Assembly (NCBI GenBank): GCA_026645575.1 | Contig: JAPKMW010000087.1 | Span: forward strand, 1 to 50,998 | From: Caldilineaceae bacterium | GTDB lineage: Bacteria; Chloroflexota; Anaerolineae; Caldilineales; Caldilineaceae | Direction of reading: 5' to 3' | Length of the DNA stretch: 50,998 nucleotides | Shown: in pieces, positions 42,976-50,998 of the stretch | How the letters are laid out: the number at the start of each line of letters is the position of its first letter | Numbering within the stretch: the stretch's first letter is position 1 | Position numbers and translations under genes: made by a program | The notes under the pieces: model-generated | What the model was told of the DNA's origin: nothing | Databases searched by the model: none | What the model saw: only the letters and a program-made list of their open reading frames with translations

Positions 42976-43064
42976 ATGGTTGGTTAGGTCGTTGGTTAGT
43001 TAGTTGTTTGGTGCAGGTGAAACAAACAAACCAACTAACCAACTAATCCAACCAGCTACCTAAC
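42976..43064. repeat. Hairpin of GGTTAGTT-like words
   Basis: Left arm about 42976-43011 (GGTTGGTTAG, GTTGGTTAGTTAG) is complementary to 43022-43064 (AACCAACTAACCAACTAA). The stop codon of the GT9 gene (43056-43058) lies in the right arm. Confidence 0.8.
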
Positions 43065-44036
43065 CATCTGTTCCTGGATCGCCGCCAATACTGGCGCAGC
43101 GTCGGTATCTGCCGCAACCGGAACCCAGCGATGCAAGGTTTGGTTGAGTGGTCGCCAGCGCTCGTCCGGCACACACGCCACGACGACGCTCGGCTTTTGC
43201 AGCGCGGCAGCCAAGTGTGAAATGCCGGTATCATTGCAGATGACCAGTCGCGCCGCACGCACCAGCACACCCAACGTTCCCAACGTTAGTTGACCGGTGG
43301 TATCAATGGCGGGTGCCTGTAATGCGGCCTTCACCGCTGCTGTTAAGGGACGTTCTGCCTCGACGCCGGTTAGCACAACATCATAACCGGCCTCGGCGCA
43401 CCAATCACCCAATTGCGCAAAGTAGGAGGGGGGCCAACGGCGCTGCTCGGCGCGAGCGCCGGGGTGAATGATCACATAGGCGCCCGGCGCAACAGGCAGG
43501 GCCAACTGTTGATAGGCGGTGTAATCAGCGGCGGTGAGCGGAAATTCTAAAGCATCACCCTGCGCTGGTATCCCCAGAAAGGTCATCAGGTGCAGGAAAC
43601 GGTGGATCTCGCTGCCGCTTTCCGGGTAGGGTGTAAAGTAGTCGGTGTTGGGGCGAAAGTTGTCGGCCCGGTAGAAACCGGCGAAAGTACGTGCGCCCAA
43701 CAGGAGCAGCAACGGGTTGGTCAGGTTGCCGTTGCCCTGCATCTGCAACAACAGGTCAAACCGCCGTTCTTGCATGGCTTGGAGAAAGGCGACCGTTTGC
43801 GCGGCAGCAAAGGGCTGTTCCGGGAGGCCGGGAAAGCCGGGAAAATGCACAAAGTCGTCAAAGTAGTGCGGAAAGCGTGTGACCAATGTTTGTGACCACG
43901 GCAGACCTAGCAGGGTAATCCTGGCAGAGGGTAAGGCATGGCGCAGGGCGCGTACGGCTGGGATCGTACAAAGCCAGTCGCCAAGCTGTAGCGCCCGAAA
44001 GAGAGCAATGCTCTGGATATCACCTGGCAGCTTCAT
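43056..44036 (-). CDS. Glycosyltransferase family 9, first gene of the glycan cluster
   Basis: A 326-aa GT9 enzyme. It opens SIALFRALQLGDWLCTIPAV, then YVIIHPGARAEQRRWPPSYF and LVICNDTGISHLAAALQKPS. AAAGGAG lies about 14 bases before the ATG. It is the 5'-most gene of the long minus-strand run, so its upstream gap should contain the main promoter of the glycan cluster, though no strong box is visible. Its stop codon is inside a repeat arm. Confidence 0.86.
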   Translation of the reverse strand: MKLPGDIQSIALFRALQLGDWLCTIPAVRALRHALPSARITLLGLPWSQTLVTRFPHYFDDFVHFPGFPGLPEQPFAAAQTVAFLQAMQERRFDLLLQMQGNGNLTNPLLLLLGARTFAGFYRADNFRPNTDYFTPYPESGSEIHRFLHLMTFLGIPAQGDALEFPLTAADYTAYQQLALPVAPGAYVIIHPGARAEQRRWPPSYFAQLGDWCAEAGYDVVLTGVEAERPLTAAVKAALQAPAIDTTGQLTLGTLGVLVRAARLVICNDTGISHLAAALQKPSVVVACVPDERWRPLNQTLHRWVPVAADTDAAPVLAAIQEQMVR

Positions 44037-44501
44037 AAGATCCGCCTCTACTCCTTTGTCATGCAGATTTGTCAGGCCCTACCAGGGAAAAATCATCCAC
44101 AGCAACGTGATATGTGATTCGTGTTACGTGAACTGTTTAATGGTTGTCGTATGATTTATTTCCTGGACTGGTCTCATACAATTGCGGCATTCGCAAAGAT
44201 TGTACAATTTGTTGCCTGGCACTCCTTCCCCAAAGAACGTCTGTTTCCAATTATTACAATTACAATAAGTGTATAGTACCGATACCTTGCTTACCATAGC
44301 ATGATATATAGAGGGGGGTACTGGGCTAGATACATTTGTCAGATGTCAAGACGCACGGTAAAATCGATCAAAAGCGCTCTTAATGTCGCACCTCGTCGGC
44401 CCAGAAGCAAGTAAGCGCAGCGCTGGCCGGGAAAACCATCTCTATCTATACAGTAGTTGCCAATTCGGCCATCTTTCGTTATAGTGACGGGAGAAAGCTG
44501 C

Positions 44502-44529
44502 GTCTTCTTTACACAGTCTTCTTTACACA
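44502..44529 (+). repeat. 14-bp tandem direct repeat upstream of the amidohydrolase promoter
   Basis: GTCTTCTTTACACA occurs at 44502-44515 and again at 44516-44529. It lies about 35 bases upstream of the extended -10 box, a position suited to an activator site, or it may be a chance slippage duplication. Confidence 0.7.
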
Positions 44530-44560
44530 ATGGTATTGATTTAGGGGGATGTGCGCTTTG

Positions 44561-44569
44561 TGGTATAAT
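44561..44569 (+). promoter_or_regulatory. Extended -10 promoter (TGGTATAAT) of the amidohydrolase gene
   Basis: TGGTATAAT is a full extended -10 element with no good -35 at 17 bases. The predicted transcript starts near 44576, about 46 bases before the ATG. The same nine bases occur at 50114-50122. Confidence 0.55.
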
Positions 44570-44621
44570 TGACTGTTACGGCGGGTGGCAGCGTGGTTAC
44601 TCAGCAGCCAAGGGGTGAGTT

Positions 44622-45380
44622 ATGTTGATTGTTGATACGCATTGCCATGTTGGCTTACATAAATATGAGCCGGTCGAGATACTGCTCTTTCACATGGCGC
44701 AGAGCGGTGTGGACAAAGCGGTCTTTATCCAGTACATGGGAAATACCGATAATCGCTACCTGCTCGACTGTCTGGCCGACCACCCCGGTAAGTTTGCTGC
44801 CGCCATGATTGCCGAGCCGGACGATGACGGTTCACGCATCCGTTACTGGGCGGAACAGGGCATCGGTGGGATTCGTTTGCCGGCTGATTTTCGGGGCAGC
44901 GGGCGTGACCCCCTGGCCCACTGGCGCACAGCAGCAGCGTTAGAGTTAGTCGTCAGTGTCCCCTGTTCACCTGCAACCTTGCTTGGCCCCCAATTTCGGG
45001 AAGTCGTCGAGTGCTTTCCCAATTTGTCGATTGTGATTGAACATCTGGGCGGTGTAGGACGGGGCGCAACACCGCCATACAGTGAATTTCAGCAGGTGTT
45101 GGCGCTGGCCCGCTACCCAAACTTGACAATCAAATTGCCAGGCTTCGGTGAATTTTGTGAATTGCCCCACCCCTTCACCCACATCCCACCCCTGGTTGAC
45201 ATGACGTTAACCGCCTTTAGCCCCCAACGGATCATGTGGGGAAGCGACTGGCCACCGGTTAGTTCGCGTGAGGGCTATGGCAATGCGTTACAAGTTCCCC
45301 TGAGCTATCTTGCGCAATTGACGGAAGACGAAAAAGCGTGGATCTTTGGCCGTACTGCCCAGGTGGTGTGGCGGCTCTAA
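44622..45380 (+). CDS. Amidohydrolase-family TIM-barrel hydrolase
   Basis: A 252-aa metal-dependent hydrolase of the amidohydrolase_2 type. Metal ligands are expected at DTHCHVG (residues 5-9), at His in IEHLGG and at Asp in WGSDWPPV. Related proteins hydrolyse or decarboxylate lactones and aromatic acids. A GGTGAG stretch precedes the ATG. It is slightly shorter than the usual 270-300 residues. The substrate cannot be named. Confidence 0.82.
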   Translation: MLIVDTHCHVGLHKYEPVEILLFHMAQSGVDKAVFIQYMGNTDNRYLLDCLADHPGKFAAAMIAEPDDDGSRIRYWAEQGIGGIRLPADFRGSGRDPLAHWRTAAALELVVSVPCSPATLLGPQFREVVECFPNLSIVIEHLGGVGRGATPPYSEFQQVLALARYPNLTIKLPGFGEFCELPHPFTHIPPLVDMTLTAFSPQRIMWGSDWPPVSSREGYGNALQVPLSYLAQLTEDEKAWIFGRTAQVVWRL

Positions 45381-45457
45381 TGCTGCTGGTGTGACCAACG
45401 CGGATTGCTGCCATCCCATATCAGGTTGCCTGCACGATCGCTATCGACAATGAGAAT

Positions 45458-47101
45458 ATGAGTATACCAACAACCGTTAGTGAACAATTACTGTGCGCAC
45501 TCAAGCCGTTGATCGGACGGCTACAGGCCCTTGCTGAGACCGATCCTGTCGTGCGGCATGAATTGCGTCACTTGGGTGAGACTTTACTGGCATTAGCGGC
45601 TGAACCGTCAGCAACGCTGACCGCTCTTGCCGCCCAGGACGAACTGGCAGAAACAACAACGGCTACGGAAGAACAATCCAATAAAGCGTTCATGGTAGCA
45701 AGCGAGTCGCCACTCTCTACCGCTGAACAAGCCGAAACGGCCCCTGTTGTCGCAACCCCTGCGCGCCTCAACGGCGCAGTATCATATCCCCCAGCAACCA
45801 GTAAACCCTATACGACGCTCCGCACTACGCAGGAAGCAGTGTTAGTCTACAACACCGAAGGCTATCGGCAGCAGTCAATTATGACAACACTCGACCTGGC
45901 CGTATTGGCCCAGCGTTGCGTAGTCAAAAAAGAAGGGGCCATGTGGGCGGCCCAACGGCAGCGCTATGCCGAGCAAGGGATCAGGAGCGATTCGGATCTC
46001 GATCACCAACGTATGAAATTGATCGAATATGCCCAAGCCTTGCCCGATTGCTACCTCTGGATGTGTCAGCGCGAAGGGCCACCCGCGGTGGATGCGACCG
46101 CCTTTGAAGAGCTAGCCGGCTGCTTCGAGGCAACGATGGCGATTGTTCTCTTGCTGAATGACATTATTAACGATGAGGATGAGGGCGAAGATTTTCTAGA
46201 ATCGGCACTGACGCTAGCCGGTGAAGCGCAGGCGATGTTGCGCAATGCCGTGAGTGCAGTGAACGGCACGGTTGACAGCGATCAGGTCAAACTCTTTCAA
46301 TGGCTCAAGGCGACGACCAACTACTACCGCATTTATATTCGCGACTTTATGAGCAAATGGACAGCGGTTAAACCGGAGACGTGGACTGACCTGAAAACCC
46401 GTATTACGGAGCTTGCCGTCCGCATTGAAGAGGTGAAGCAGACGATCAAACAGCGGGAAAAGCTCTTTAGCAAAGTCCGTCATCGCCGTCGTGTCATTCA
46501 ATCGGCAGCCGGTCAGGAGTTGTTAGAGGATTGGCAACGGCTGGTAGAGGCGGTCAATGGGTTGATCGAAAGCGGCCTCCCCCCCAGCAACACCGAGTTG
46601 CGCGAACAACTCTTGCCGGTGCTAGATCAAATGCCAGGCAGGTTGGAAGTGCCCAAAAATTTTCAACTCGTTTTGCGCGAAATTGATCGCTTCCTCGCCA
46701 AGCGGGCGCCTGCCACCGAAACGGTGGAGGCCACGGCGCCGATTGCTGAAGTGCTGCAAGTTCGTTCACTGTTGCGCGATCAAACCGTGGTGCTGATCGG
46801 TGGTGAGCGGCGGCAAGCGGCGGCCAATGCGCTTTGTACTGCCTTTGAACTGCGGGAGTTGATCTGGATCGAAGGGCACGACCAAACCTACACCGATTTT
46901 GAACCGCACGTCGCTCGCCCCGAAGTCTCGGTTGTCCTTCTAGCCATTCGTTGGTCGCGGCACGGCTTTGGCGAAGTAAAAGAATTTTGTGATCGCTATG
47001 AAAAGCCCTTTGTCCGCCTGCTAGGCGGTTATAACCCCAATCAGGTTGCGCATACCATCCTCAACCAAATCGGTCAACGGCTGTTGCAACCGGTGAATTA
47101 A
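45458..47101 (+). CDS. Two-part protein with DUF2325-like C-terminal domain
   Basis: A 547-aa cytoplasmic protein of unknown function. Residues 1-45 are helical. About 50-120 is a Thr/Ala/Glu-rich flexible linker, and about 125-430 is an all-helical region with long charged helices (RIEEVKQTIKQREKLFSKVR). The C-terminal 95 residues (VVLIGGERRQAAANALCTAF, then VVLLAIRWSRHGFGEVKEFC, KPFVRLLGGYNPNQVA) form a Rossmann-like unit that I compare with DUF2325. No catalytic motif is certain. It stands alone, 77 bases after the amidohydrolase. Confidence 0.7.
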   Translation: MSIPTTVSEQLLCALKPLIGRLQALAETDPVVRHELRHLGETLLALAAEPSATLTALAAQDELAETTTATEEQSNKAFMVASESPLSTAEQAETAPVVATPARLNGAVSYPPATSKPYTTLRTTQEAVLVYNTEGYRQQSIMTTLDLAVLAQRCVVKKEGAMWAAQRQRYAEQGIRSDSDLDHQRMKLIEYAQALPDCYLWMCQREGPPAVDATAFEELAGCFEATMAIVLLLNDIINDEDEGEDFLESALTLAGEAQAMLRNAVSAVNGTVDSDQVKLFQWLKATTNYYRIYIRDFMSKWTAVKPETWTDLKTRITELAVRIEEVKQTIKQREKLFSKVRHRRRVIQSAAGQELLEDWQRLVEAVNGLIESGLPPSNTELREQLLPVLDQMPGRLEVPKNFQLVLREIDRFLAKRAPATETVEATAPIAEVLQVRSLLRDQTVVLIGGERRQAAANALCTAFELRELIWIEGHDQTYTDFEPHVARPEVSVVLLAIRWSRHGFGEVKEFCDRYEKPFVRLLGGYNPNQVAHTILNQIGQRLLQPVN

Positions 47102-47138
47102 GCGCCTACGGATTGGATAGTTATTTTTTGAATGCGCC

Positions 47139-49871
47139 TTAAACAGACAAGTAATTGATCATTTGCGCCAATAATGCACATCCCACCACATTCCGCTGCA
47201 ATCCAGTCGGTTGCACCCCGGCGCCCCCTTGCAATCGCAGTGTGCAAACCAGCAACTTGCCTTTCCCGACCACTGCTTCCAAGAGATAATCCGCCACGGT
47301 AAATTCACGTGCGTCGAGTCGGCGTAAGATCGGGGTAATTGCGGATAGCTGTGGCAAAACAGCGCTCAACAGATTGGGGTCGATCATCACATCCGTCGCC
47401 AGACCAAAGAATTGCAGATCGACAAAGCCAGCCTGCGGGAAAGCTGTCCAGAGTGGATGGGGACAGATCAACTTCACTGCTTCGCGCCAGAATGGTCCCC
47501 GCCGCACGGGCAACGCCCCTTCGCCGGTTTGCAACAACAACCCACGCCCGCCTGCCGCCAGATAGGCTTGGAAAGGCTCGTCCAGGACACTGGTAATCAC
47601 AACCTTCCCTGCCGCCGCCGCCGGTAATTCACCCCAGAGCGCCGACAGTTCGGGTAAATCATGCAACGTGTAGAACGGGTCATAGACAACCACTTGCTGG
47701 TTCCACTCTGCTGGTCGCGGATAAACCCAAAGTGGCCACTGATTGCGACACGCTCCCCCTGTGCCGGTAAAGTGAACGGTGAGTTGGCATTGGGCTGCTC
47801 TCGTCATGGCGGGCAGGGCAAAGGTGATGACCCCAACCTCTGCCGGTCGACCGCTGGGGAGGGCGCGGCTACTTTGCTGCGTCGCACCGGCAATTGGCTC
47901 ACCATCGGCATTCACTACCTGCCAGGTGAAAGCGCCATCGGTGATGGCGGCGGCAGCGGTATGATTCAAAATGAGGTGCAAGCGCACCGTCTCTCCGGCC
48001 CACCAATTGTAGAGATCCAACCGTTCGGCCCGGTCGCCGCCATGCCGCCAGCGACGACTGCGCCCACAATCCAGCGCCAGAATAGCATCGGTATTGAACT
48101 GGCGAAAGGCTGCTGGTTCCCACTTGGGGCGATCAAAGTCGTCAAAGATGCCGGAGGTGGCAATTGGCGTGTCGCACAGACCGGTGATGACGTAGCCCTG
48201 CACCGCCGCCCGTTTGCGCACCGTCTCCAGCGTATATTTGCGCACCATCAACGATTGGGCGTTGGCGATCTGGACCAGTTGCTCGGTTGTGAAGGTGAGG
48301 TTGGCCGCCTGTAATCGTTCGTCGGCTTCAATAAGCGCTCGCACTTCTGGGCGCCATTGATAGGTTGGATTATCAGGCGTCATCCACCACGGTTTTGCGC
48401 CACCGTTTTTGGCGATAATTTCCTCGAGATCGCGGAAGCCGTCGGCATCACAGAACTCGCCAAAGATCCAGGGGCGCACCGGCAGCCAGTCGCGCCGCCA
48501 ATTGTCCAGCGTCTCTTCGAGAAAGTGGATGTCGCCATAGGTGTGGTAGTCGGTGAAGTCGGCAAAGTCCACGGCCAACCCGCCGTATGCCTCGCCCGAC
48601 CCACTGTTGTCACAGACCAGCACATCGGTCACGTTGTCACGAATGGCGCGATCGAGTTCACGCAGCAATGCGGCGTCCACCTGCTGATTCAATTCACAGC
48701 CGGCACTATAGAGGACAACCGACGGGTGATGGCGCGTCAGTTGCATATAGTCGCGGTACTCCGCCGGCGCTTGCGCCCGCAATTCGGGTGTCACATCGGG
48801 CAGCCAGAGCGGCCACTCCTGCCAGAGCAACATGCCCTCTTCATCAGCAATATCAAAGTAAGTCTGGTTGGGGACAAAGAGACAAAGTTTCACCAAGTTA
48901 AAACCCTGCGCCCGCACCCGCCGAAACTCACTGCGCACGGCCTCGGCTGTGTAGTTTGGTGCAATGTGAGTCGGCTCCCAACCCCAACTGAGGACGCCAC
49001 GTAGATGGATCGGCAGTCCGTTGAGCAGCACCTGTTCGCTTTGCGTCGTTAGGCGTCGAAAGCCAATTTGCTGCGTATGCGCCACCAGGATGCGTGGCGT
49101 CTGGCGCACAGACAGATAAACTTGATAACAGTTGGGCATGGTTGGCGACCAGCGTTGCACATGGGGCACAATCAACGACAGGTCAAAAGCCGCCGCATTG
49201 AGTACCCGCGACAGACGCGCCACCTCGCGTGATCGCTGCATCACTACCAGATGGATCGTAACCGGATCGCGACTCCGCTTCCGTTCATCCAGTGCCACCG
49301 TTCCGCGCACCCGAATTGCGCCGGTGTCCGGGTCAGGGTCAATGCGCAGGTTGTGAAACCCATCAGCACCCAGCCGTAGCCGCACAGACTGCCATAAGCC
49401 GCCAAAGGTAGTCGCCACATCGGGTAGAAAACCGGCCAAGGTGGTCCGCAACGGATAGCGCCCGTTATTTTTTGTCTGCGCACCTGCTTGCTGAGATGCG
49501 CTTGGCAACTCGTTGGTGGGCTTCCAGACTTCTACCTCAATGGTATTGGTGGCTCCCGCTTGGGCAGCAGCGGTGATGTCGAAGGCAAACCCCGTCCATA
49601 TCCCCACATGCTGGCCGATCCGTTGTCCGTTGCAATAAACGGTGGCGACATAGCTCACCGCGTCAAATTCAAGCAGAATCGGCCCGTCGCGCCAATCGGC
49701 AGGAATGTCAACAGCGCGGCGATAGCGCACGGGACCGTCCAATGTCTTAGCCACCCCCTGCGCTTCCCAACAGCCGGGAACCGCAATTTCTTGCCAGGGG
49801 GCATTGGCGCCAGGTTGACATTGCCAAGGGCCGTCAAGTACAAGGGTGGGCGCAAGGGTGTTGTAAATCAT
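47139..49871 (-). CDS. Glycoside hydrolase family 2 protein
   Basis: A 910-aa beta-glycosidase-like enzyme without signal peptide. It has an N-terminal sugar-binding jelly roll (PWQEIAVPGCWEAQG, FDAVSYVATVYCNGQRIGQH), then an immunoglobulin-like domain. The TIM barrel follows (LRGVLSWGWEPTHIAPNYT), and then Ig-like tails. The acid/base should be Glu393 in SAGCELNQ and the nucleophile Glu472 in IFGEFCDA. In most clan GH-A enzymes the residue before the acid/base Glu is Asn; here it is Cys392. GAGGA lies 6 bases before the second ATG, so 49871 is preferred to 49874. It could be a beta-galactosidase, mannosidase or glucuronidase. Confidence 0.85.
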   Translation of the reverse strand: MIYNTLAPTLVLDGPWQCQPGANAPWQEIAVPGCWEAQGVAKTLDGPVRYRRAVDIPADWRDGPILLEFDAVSYVATVYCNGQRIGQHVGIWTGFAFDITAAAQAGATNTIEVEVWKPTNELPSASQQAGAQTKNNGRYPLRTTLAGFLPDVATTFGGLWQSVRLRLGADGFHNLRIDPDPDTGAIRVRGTVALDERKRSRDPVTIHLVVMQRSREVARLSRVLNAAAFDLSLIVPHVQRWSPTMPNCYQVYLSVRQTPRILVAHTQQIGFRRLTTQSEQVLLNGLPIHLRGVLSWGWEPTHIAPNYTAEAVRSEFRRVRAQGFNLVKLCLFVPNQTYFDIADEEGMLLWQEWPLWLPDVTPELRAQAPAEYRDYMQLTRHHPSVVLYSAGCELNQQVDAALLRELDRAIRDNVTDVLVCDNSGSGEAYGGLAVDFADFTDYHTYGDIHFLEETLDNWRRDWLPVRPWIFGEFCDADGFRDLEEIIAKNGGAKPWWMTPDNPTYQWRPEVRALIEADERLQAANLTFTTEQLVQIANAQSLMVRKYTLETVRKRAAVQGYVITGLCDTPIATSGIFDDFDRPKWEPAAFRQFNTDAILALDCGRSRRWRHGGDRAERLDLYNWWAGETVRLHLILNHTAAAAITDGAFTWQVVNADGEPIAGATQQSSRALPSGRPAEVGVITFALPAMTRAAQCQLTVHFTGTGGACRNQWPLWVYPRPAEWNQQVVVYDPFYTLHDLPELSALWGELPAAAAGKVVITSVLDEPFQAYLAAGGRGLLLQTGEGALPVRRGPFWREAVKLICPHPLWTAFPQAGFVDLQFFGLATDVMIDPNLLSAVLPQLSAITPILRRLDAREFTVADYLLEAVVGKGKLLVCTLRLQGGAGVQPTGLQRNVVGCALLAQMINYLSV

Positions 49872-50203
49872 CATCTATCCTCGAATTGATTGAATGAGCG
49901 CAATTATCCTCATTGTAGCGGCAGTTGTGTTACGGGTCAACCCCTCTGCCACTCAAGGTGTGTCCGAGAAAAGTGGTGAACTGACAGTCATATTGTCCTA
50001 CTTTCAACCCTTTCCGCAGGCGTATAGGACCCTGGGAGAAAATTGCCGAGTTACCGGTAAAAAAGTAAGTAGATTGTTAACTAACGAGGGAACGGTTCCT
50101 TGCATACGGTGGTTGGTATAATATCCGCTGTCATTCATCTGTACGCTGAACTGACGTGTTAGAATATTATCCACGATCCGTACCTCACCAGAAAGGAGCC
50201 AGT
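49872..50203. other. 332-base intergenic region between divergent genes
   Basis: No gene was found. A GTCCTA...TAGGAC inverted pair lies around 50000-50030 and a TGGTATAAT extended -10 box at 50114-50122 points toward the gene at 50204. Nothing else is clear. Confidence 0.5.
50114..50122 (+). promoter_or_regulatory. Extended -10 box upstream of the secreted protein gene
   Basis: TGGTATAAT, identical to the box at 44561, lies about 80 bases before the ATG at 50204. There is no good -35 at 17 bases, as expected for an extended -10 promoter. Confidence 0.45.
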
Positions 50204-50998
50204 ATGAAATTTGCCGCCCCAATCAACCGCCATCTATCACACACCTTTGTCCTTGCCCTCCTGACGCCGTTGCTTATCTTTCTCTTGCTCGGTTCACTCA
50301 CGCCGGCGCTGGTTGCGGCCGGCGCCCAGCGTTTGCAGAGCCAAAGCGATGGTTGGCAACCATACACCAATCGTGCCGCCGGTTATGCTGTGGCGCTGCC
50401 ACCTAGGGCCGAAGTGACGGAGAGTGATGATGCCGGCCTCGCCTATAAAATGCTCTTTGTTCGTCTGCCGGTGGAAAATTCACCCCATTATCAAGGGATA
50501 TCGATCCTCGTTTTGGAGAGCGCCGCCACGCCGGAAGCATATGTAACCCAAACCTATGCTGACGCCGGGTTGGATGTGAGTACTGCCATCCGTCCAGCGG
50601 CGCCCAGTCAGATCAATGGTCGCGCTGCGCTACGCCTGGAACGCGACCCTGTGGTGGGGGATGGTGACAAATTCACCACCTTGATCGCCGGGGATGGCAT
50701 TCTCTACCGCGTCAACCTCTTTGGCGGCGGCAAAGGGGGGCCGGAAGAACCAGCGCCCGGCGCAGTCGCGCTGTATGAGCGGATCGTGGCTTCCTTCCAG
50801 GTGCTGGCTGTGCCGCGGCAACCCAAGGCTGTTCCCCAGCGTAACCTGGCGGCGCCGGCGGCCATCACTGTCGCCACTGTCTTTACCTACCCGTTGCGCT
50901 CCGGCCAGGGGGTCAATTATGGCATTCCGGTTGGTCTGGTTGTCGCCGACACCCATGTCGAGTGGTTAGGGTATGGGATTCGTAACCTCGATCAGTGG
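50204..50998 (+). CDS. Secreted protein, C-terminus beyond the window (possible M23 peptidase start)
   Basis: The frame is open from the ATG at 50204 to the window end (265 codons). GAAAGGAG lies just upstream. Residues about 14-40 are a hydrophobic signal (FVLALLTPLLIFLLLGSLTP). The next part is a beta-rich domain resembling lipoprotein or PsbP-like folds (GYAVALPPRAEVTE, ILYRVNLFGGG). The last visible 40 residues (TYPLRSGQGVNYGIPVGLVV) may begin an M23-type metallopeptidase or another exported domain, which cannot be confirmed here. Confidence 0.75.
   Translation, partial: MKFAAPINRHLSHTFVLALLTPLLIFLLLGSLTPALVAAGAQRLQSQSDGWQPYTNRAAGYAVALPPRAEVTESDDAGLAYKMLFVRLPVENSPHYQGISILVLESAATPEAYVTQTYADAGLDVSTAIRPAAPSQINGRAALRLERDPVVGDGDKFTTLIAGDGILYRVNLFGGGKGGPEEPAPGAVALYERIVASFQVLAVPRQPKAVPQRNLAAPAAITVATVFTYPLRSGQGVNYGIPVGLVVADTHVEWLGYGIRNLDQW

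Larger units (their letters stand above)
44037..44621. other. 585-base intergenic region between divergent genes
   Basis: No credible gene was found. It holds a GTGATATGTGATTCGTGTTA word array near 44109 that resembles the one at 35430. It also holds a 14-base tandem duplication at 44502-44529 and an extended -10 box at 44561. A promoter for the minus-strand glycan cluster should lie here but I cannot place it. Confidence 0.6.

Noticed and set aside
44339..44530. Possible small gene of 63 residues on the minus strand
   Set aside because: No ribosome site, no recognisable motif, and it spans the 14-base duplication near the promoter.
47661..48314. 217-residue plus-strand reading frame
   Set aside because: It is antisense to the GH2 gene, whose motifs are clear.

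Overview
The window looks like a chromosomal segment of a Chloroflexota bacterium (Anaerolineae/Caldilineae-like). This is an inference from gene style, not a marker gene: Tat/lipoprotein sugar-binding proteins, a very large BTAD-type ATPase regulator, DUF4013 and DUF2231 membrane proteins, many GT4/GT9 glycosyltransferases and abundant short intergenic hairpin repeats. No rRNA, tRNA, CRISPR array or complete insertion sequence was seen.

Layout. (1) 0.3-6.6 kb, plus strand: a consensus sigma-70 promoter, a secreted GH5-like glycoside hydrolase, then a sugar ABC importer (Tat/lipoprotein binding protein and two permeases, no ATPase). (2) 6.7-9.2 kb: msrQ-msrP periplasmic methionine sulfoxide reductase on the minus strand and a divergent DUF2231 membrane protein. 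(3) 9.4-16.1 kb, plus: a 1156-aa BTAD/AAA/TPR regulator one base ahead of queG, an Rpn-like PD-(D/E)XK protein with a (GMEK)n repeat, and a DUF4013 membrane protein. (4) 16.3-19.1 kb: an ECF sigma factor divergent from a small conserved protein and an SRPBCC protein, then a decayed formyltransferase-like pseudogene. (5) 19.2-24.3 kb: an IclR regulator divergent from a four-gene catabolic operon (enolase-superfamily dehydratase, HIBADH-type dehydrogenase, class II aldolase, gamma-butyrobetaine-hydroxylase-like dioxygenase), with an IclR-type palindrome between the two promoters.

(6) 24.4-44.0 kb: eighteen genes, all on the minus strand. The downstream five (28.9 to 24.4 kb) are tightly packed: three aminoglycoside-phosphotransferase-fold kinases, a GNAT acetyltransferase and an esterase. 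The upstream part is a glycan cluster: three GT9 enzymes, four further glycosyltransferase proteins, and the ADP-heptose pathway (GmhA as the C-terminal half of a GT4 fusion, HldE, GmhB). An SDR, a PRC-barrel protein and a HAD-like protein whose motif I sits at the C-terminus, as in a circular permutation, are also there. (7) 44.6-51 kb: an amidohydrolase, a two-part protein with a DUF2325-like C-terminus, a GH2 enzyme, and a secreted protein that runs off the window.

The strongest unexplained signal is repeat architecture. Many gaps hold short tandem words followed by their reverse complement. The words differ from site to site but the design is the same, and the arrays often contain the stop codon of the neighbouring gene. 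Related repeats also occur inside reading frames (queG, two GT9/GT4 genes, the end of a GT1-type gene).
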